Assembly: GCF_017377505.1 (NCBI RefSeq)
Contig: NZ_JAFREN010000016.1
Coordinates: forward strand, 62,001 to 126,000
Direction of reading: 5' to 3'
From: Enterococcus sp. DIV0212c
Lineage (GTDB): Bacteria > Bacillota > Bacilli > Lactobacillales > Enterococcaceae
Length of the DNA: 64,000 nucleotides
In this document: in pieces, positions 63,323 through 64,000 of the stretch
Position numbering within the stretch: position 1 is the first letter of the stretch
Layout: the number at the start of each line of letters is the position of its first letter
Notes under the pieces: generated by a model
Told to the model about the DNA's origin: nothing
Database searches by the model: none
What the model saw: only the letters and a program-made list of their open reading frames with translations
Made by a program: the position numbers and the translations under genes

Positions 63323-63655
63323 TTATTTCGTTTTTTTGCGGATACGGAGAATGATCATCGCAAAGATCATCATCACACCGATCCAACTCATCATGCTTCC
63401 AATTAATTCACCCGTTTGCGGTAAAACTTTGCTACTTGTTGCTTCTTTAGCGATTGGTTTTTCAACTAAGATAGGTGTATTTGTATCTGGTAATTCTTCT
63501 GGTGCGCTGGAACTAGCTTCATAATCATTTTCAAAACTAATTCCAGCATTGCTCTTCATGTCTGCTTCTTCTGCTAAGACCACTCGTTGATTCGATAAAC
63601 CAACAATTAGAACTAGGAGAATGGCAATCAAGTAACTCATTTTAAATTTTTTCAT
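63323..63655 (-). CDS. Small LPXTG-anchored protein of the WxL locus
   Basis: 110 residues: signal peptide to about 28 (VVLAEE), a short acidic body (about 45 residues), then LPQTGELIGS, a membrane helix and IRKKTK. It is covalently fixed to the wall by sortase A. Proteins of this size recur in WxL loci and may help seat the complex, but the function is not known. AGGAGG precedes the ATG. Confidence 0.9.
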   Translation of the reverse strand: MKKFKMSYLIAILLVLIVGLSNQRVVLAEEADMKSNAGISFENDYEASSSAPEELPDTNTPILVEKPIAKEATSSKVLPQTGELIGSMMSWIGVMMIFAMIILRIRKKTK

Positions 63656-63669
63656 GTCATCCTCCTACT

Positions 63670-64000
63670 TTATGGTGCATTGGTTAAAAGAAACTCGACT
63701 TCTGTTGAATATGCTGCATCTTTATCAATTACCCCTGGAGGTACTTGTAAGAAGAAACCTTTGTCTGATGCCCAGCTTACACTATTGCTGGCTTCAGGAT
63801 TATTTTTGGTATAAATCGTTTGGAAGCCACTATTTAAACTAACTGTGCTTGAGGCTTGTTTGGCTTTTAGCTCTGCACCTTTTAGTTGCTTAGCGTTAGC
63901 TCCACTCGTTTTGAATGGTTCACTCATTTTCGCTTGAATGACCCATGCTGATTTTATTTGGCGACTGTCCAATACAGTGAAGCCCCAATTTGGATCCGTT
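63670..64000 (-). CDS. WxL-domain protein, cut by the window edge
   Basis: Only the C-terminal 109 residues are inside. The frame reads TDPNWGFTVLDSRQIKSAW at the edge, so the TTG at 63972 is not the real start. The end motif is VEFLLTNAP, with Phe in place of the Trp of WxL, while the first motif is SAWVIQAK. It is likely a longer WxL protein, possibly one of the large lead proteins common in these loci. It is 14 bases upstream of the LPXTG gene. Confidence 0.85.
   Translation of the reverse strand, partial: TDPNWGFTVLDSRQIKSAWVIQAKMSEPFKTSGANAKQLKGAELKAKQASSTVSLNSGFQTIYTKNNPEASNSVSWASDKGFFLQVPPGVIDKDAAYSTEVEFLLTNAP

Noticed and set aside
63670..63972. A 100-residue gene starting at TTG 63972
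   Set aside because: The frame continues upstream to the window edge with typical WxL-protein sequence, so the start is outside.

Overview
The window looks like a low-GC Enterococcus chromosome from the E. faecalis-related clade, though not E. faecalis itself by my reading. The grounds are an EzrA-type division protein, CopY/CopZ, a WxL surface-protein locus, an AA10 LPMO plus GH18 chitinase pair, strong AGGAGG ribosome sites and frequent TTG starts. I ran no database search, so family names come from recognising motifs and layout. I saw no rRNA, tRNA or CRISPR array.

Layout. 1-8.6 kb is housekeeping: a cut cysteine desulfurase, ezrA, two HAD phosphatases, aspartate kinase, a MazG-like pyrophosphohydrolase, a DUF72 protein and an acyl-ACP thioesterase. 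8.8-11.8 kb is a chitin locus: an LPMO and chitinase behind a cre-like site, next to an HTH-TPR regulator with a divergent 20-codon micro-ORF that has its own ribosome site and terminator. 11.9-29.9 kb lies between two closely similar serine recombinases pointing outward and reads as an accessory island. It holds a class II lanthipeptide cluster (lanA, lanM, lanT) with a very cysteine-rich precursor, a 1005-residue ten-repeat SpaA/CnaB-like protein, an Rgg/MutR-like regulator with a divergent 11-codon micro-ORF, and a six-gene operon. That operon encodes a SipW-type signal peptidase, three TasA/BsaA-like matrix proteins, an LPXTG protein and a VWA-domain adhesin.

30-36.8 kb is ordinary: a paired SMR exporter behind a possible attenuator, PepC, a GntR/membrane-protein pair, a GNAT protein, copY-copZ and a reductase. 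36.9-46.7 kb is a coherent nitrite-reduction island on the minus strand: nreABC sensing, sirB-sirC, nirB-nirD, the SUMT gene, nirC, hemC and hemD. Together these would import nitrite, make siroheme from porphobilinogen and reduce nitrite to ammonium. A 14-bp-arm palindrome centred about 43 bp upstream of the predicted nirB start of transcription fits an NreC site.

46.8-53 kb holds an APC permease, an RpiR regulator, an unknown small protein, a PTS EIIC and a GH1 6-phospho-beta-glucosidase. 53.1-57.1 kb holds a staphopain-like secreted protease, a homologue of it that has lost the catalytic residues, and a tandem array of a secreted glycine-rich protein with small four-helix membrane proteins, including a decayed second copy. 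57.7-64 kb is a WxL locus: an orphan OmpR-like regulator, a DUF916/DUF3324 protein, five WxL proteins (the last cut by the window edge) and a small LPXTG protein.

Strongest leads for something undescribed: the two regulator/micro-ORF pairs, the cysteine-rich lanthipeptide linked to the SipW matrix operon, a three-copy intergenic repeat whose stems show compensatory base changes, and the protease/pseudoprotease and secreted-protein/membrane-protein modules at 53-57 kb.
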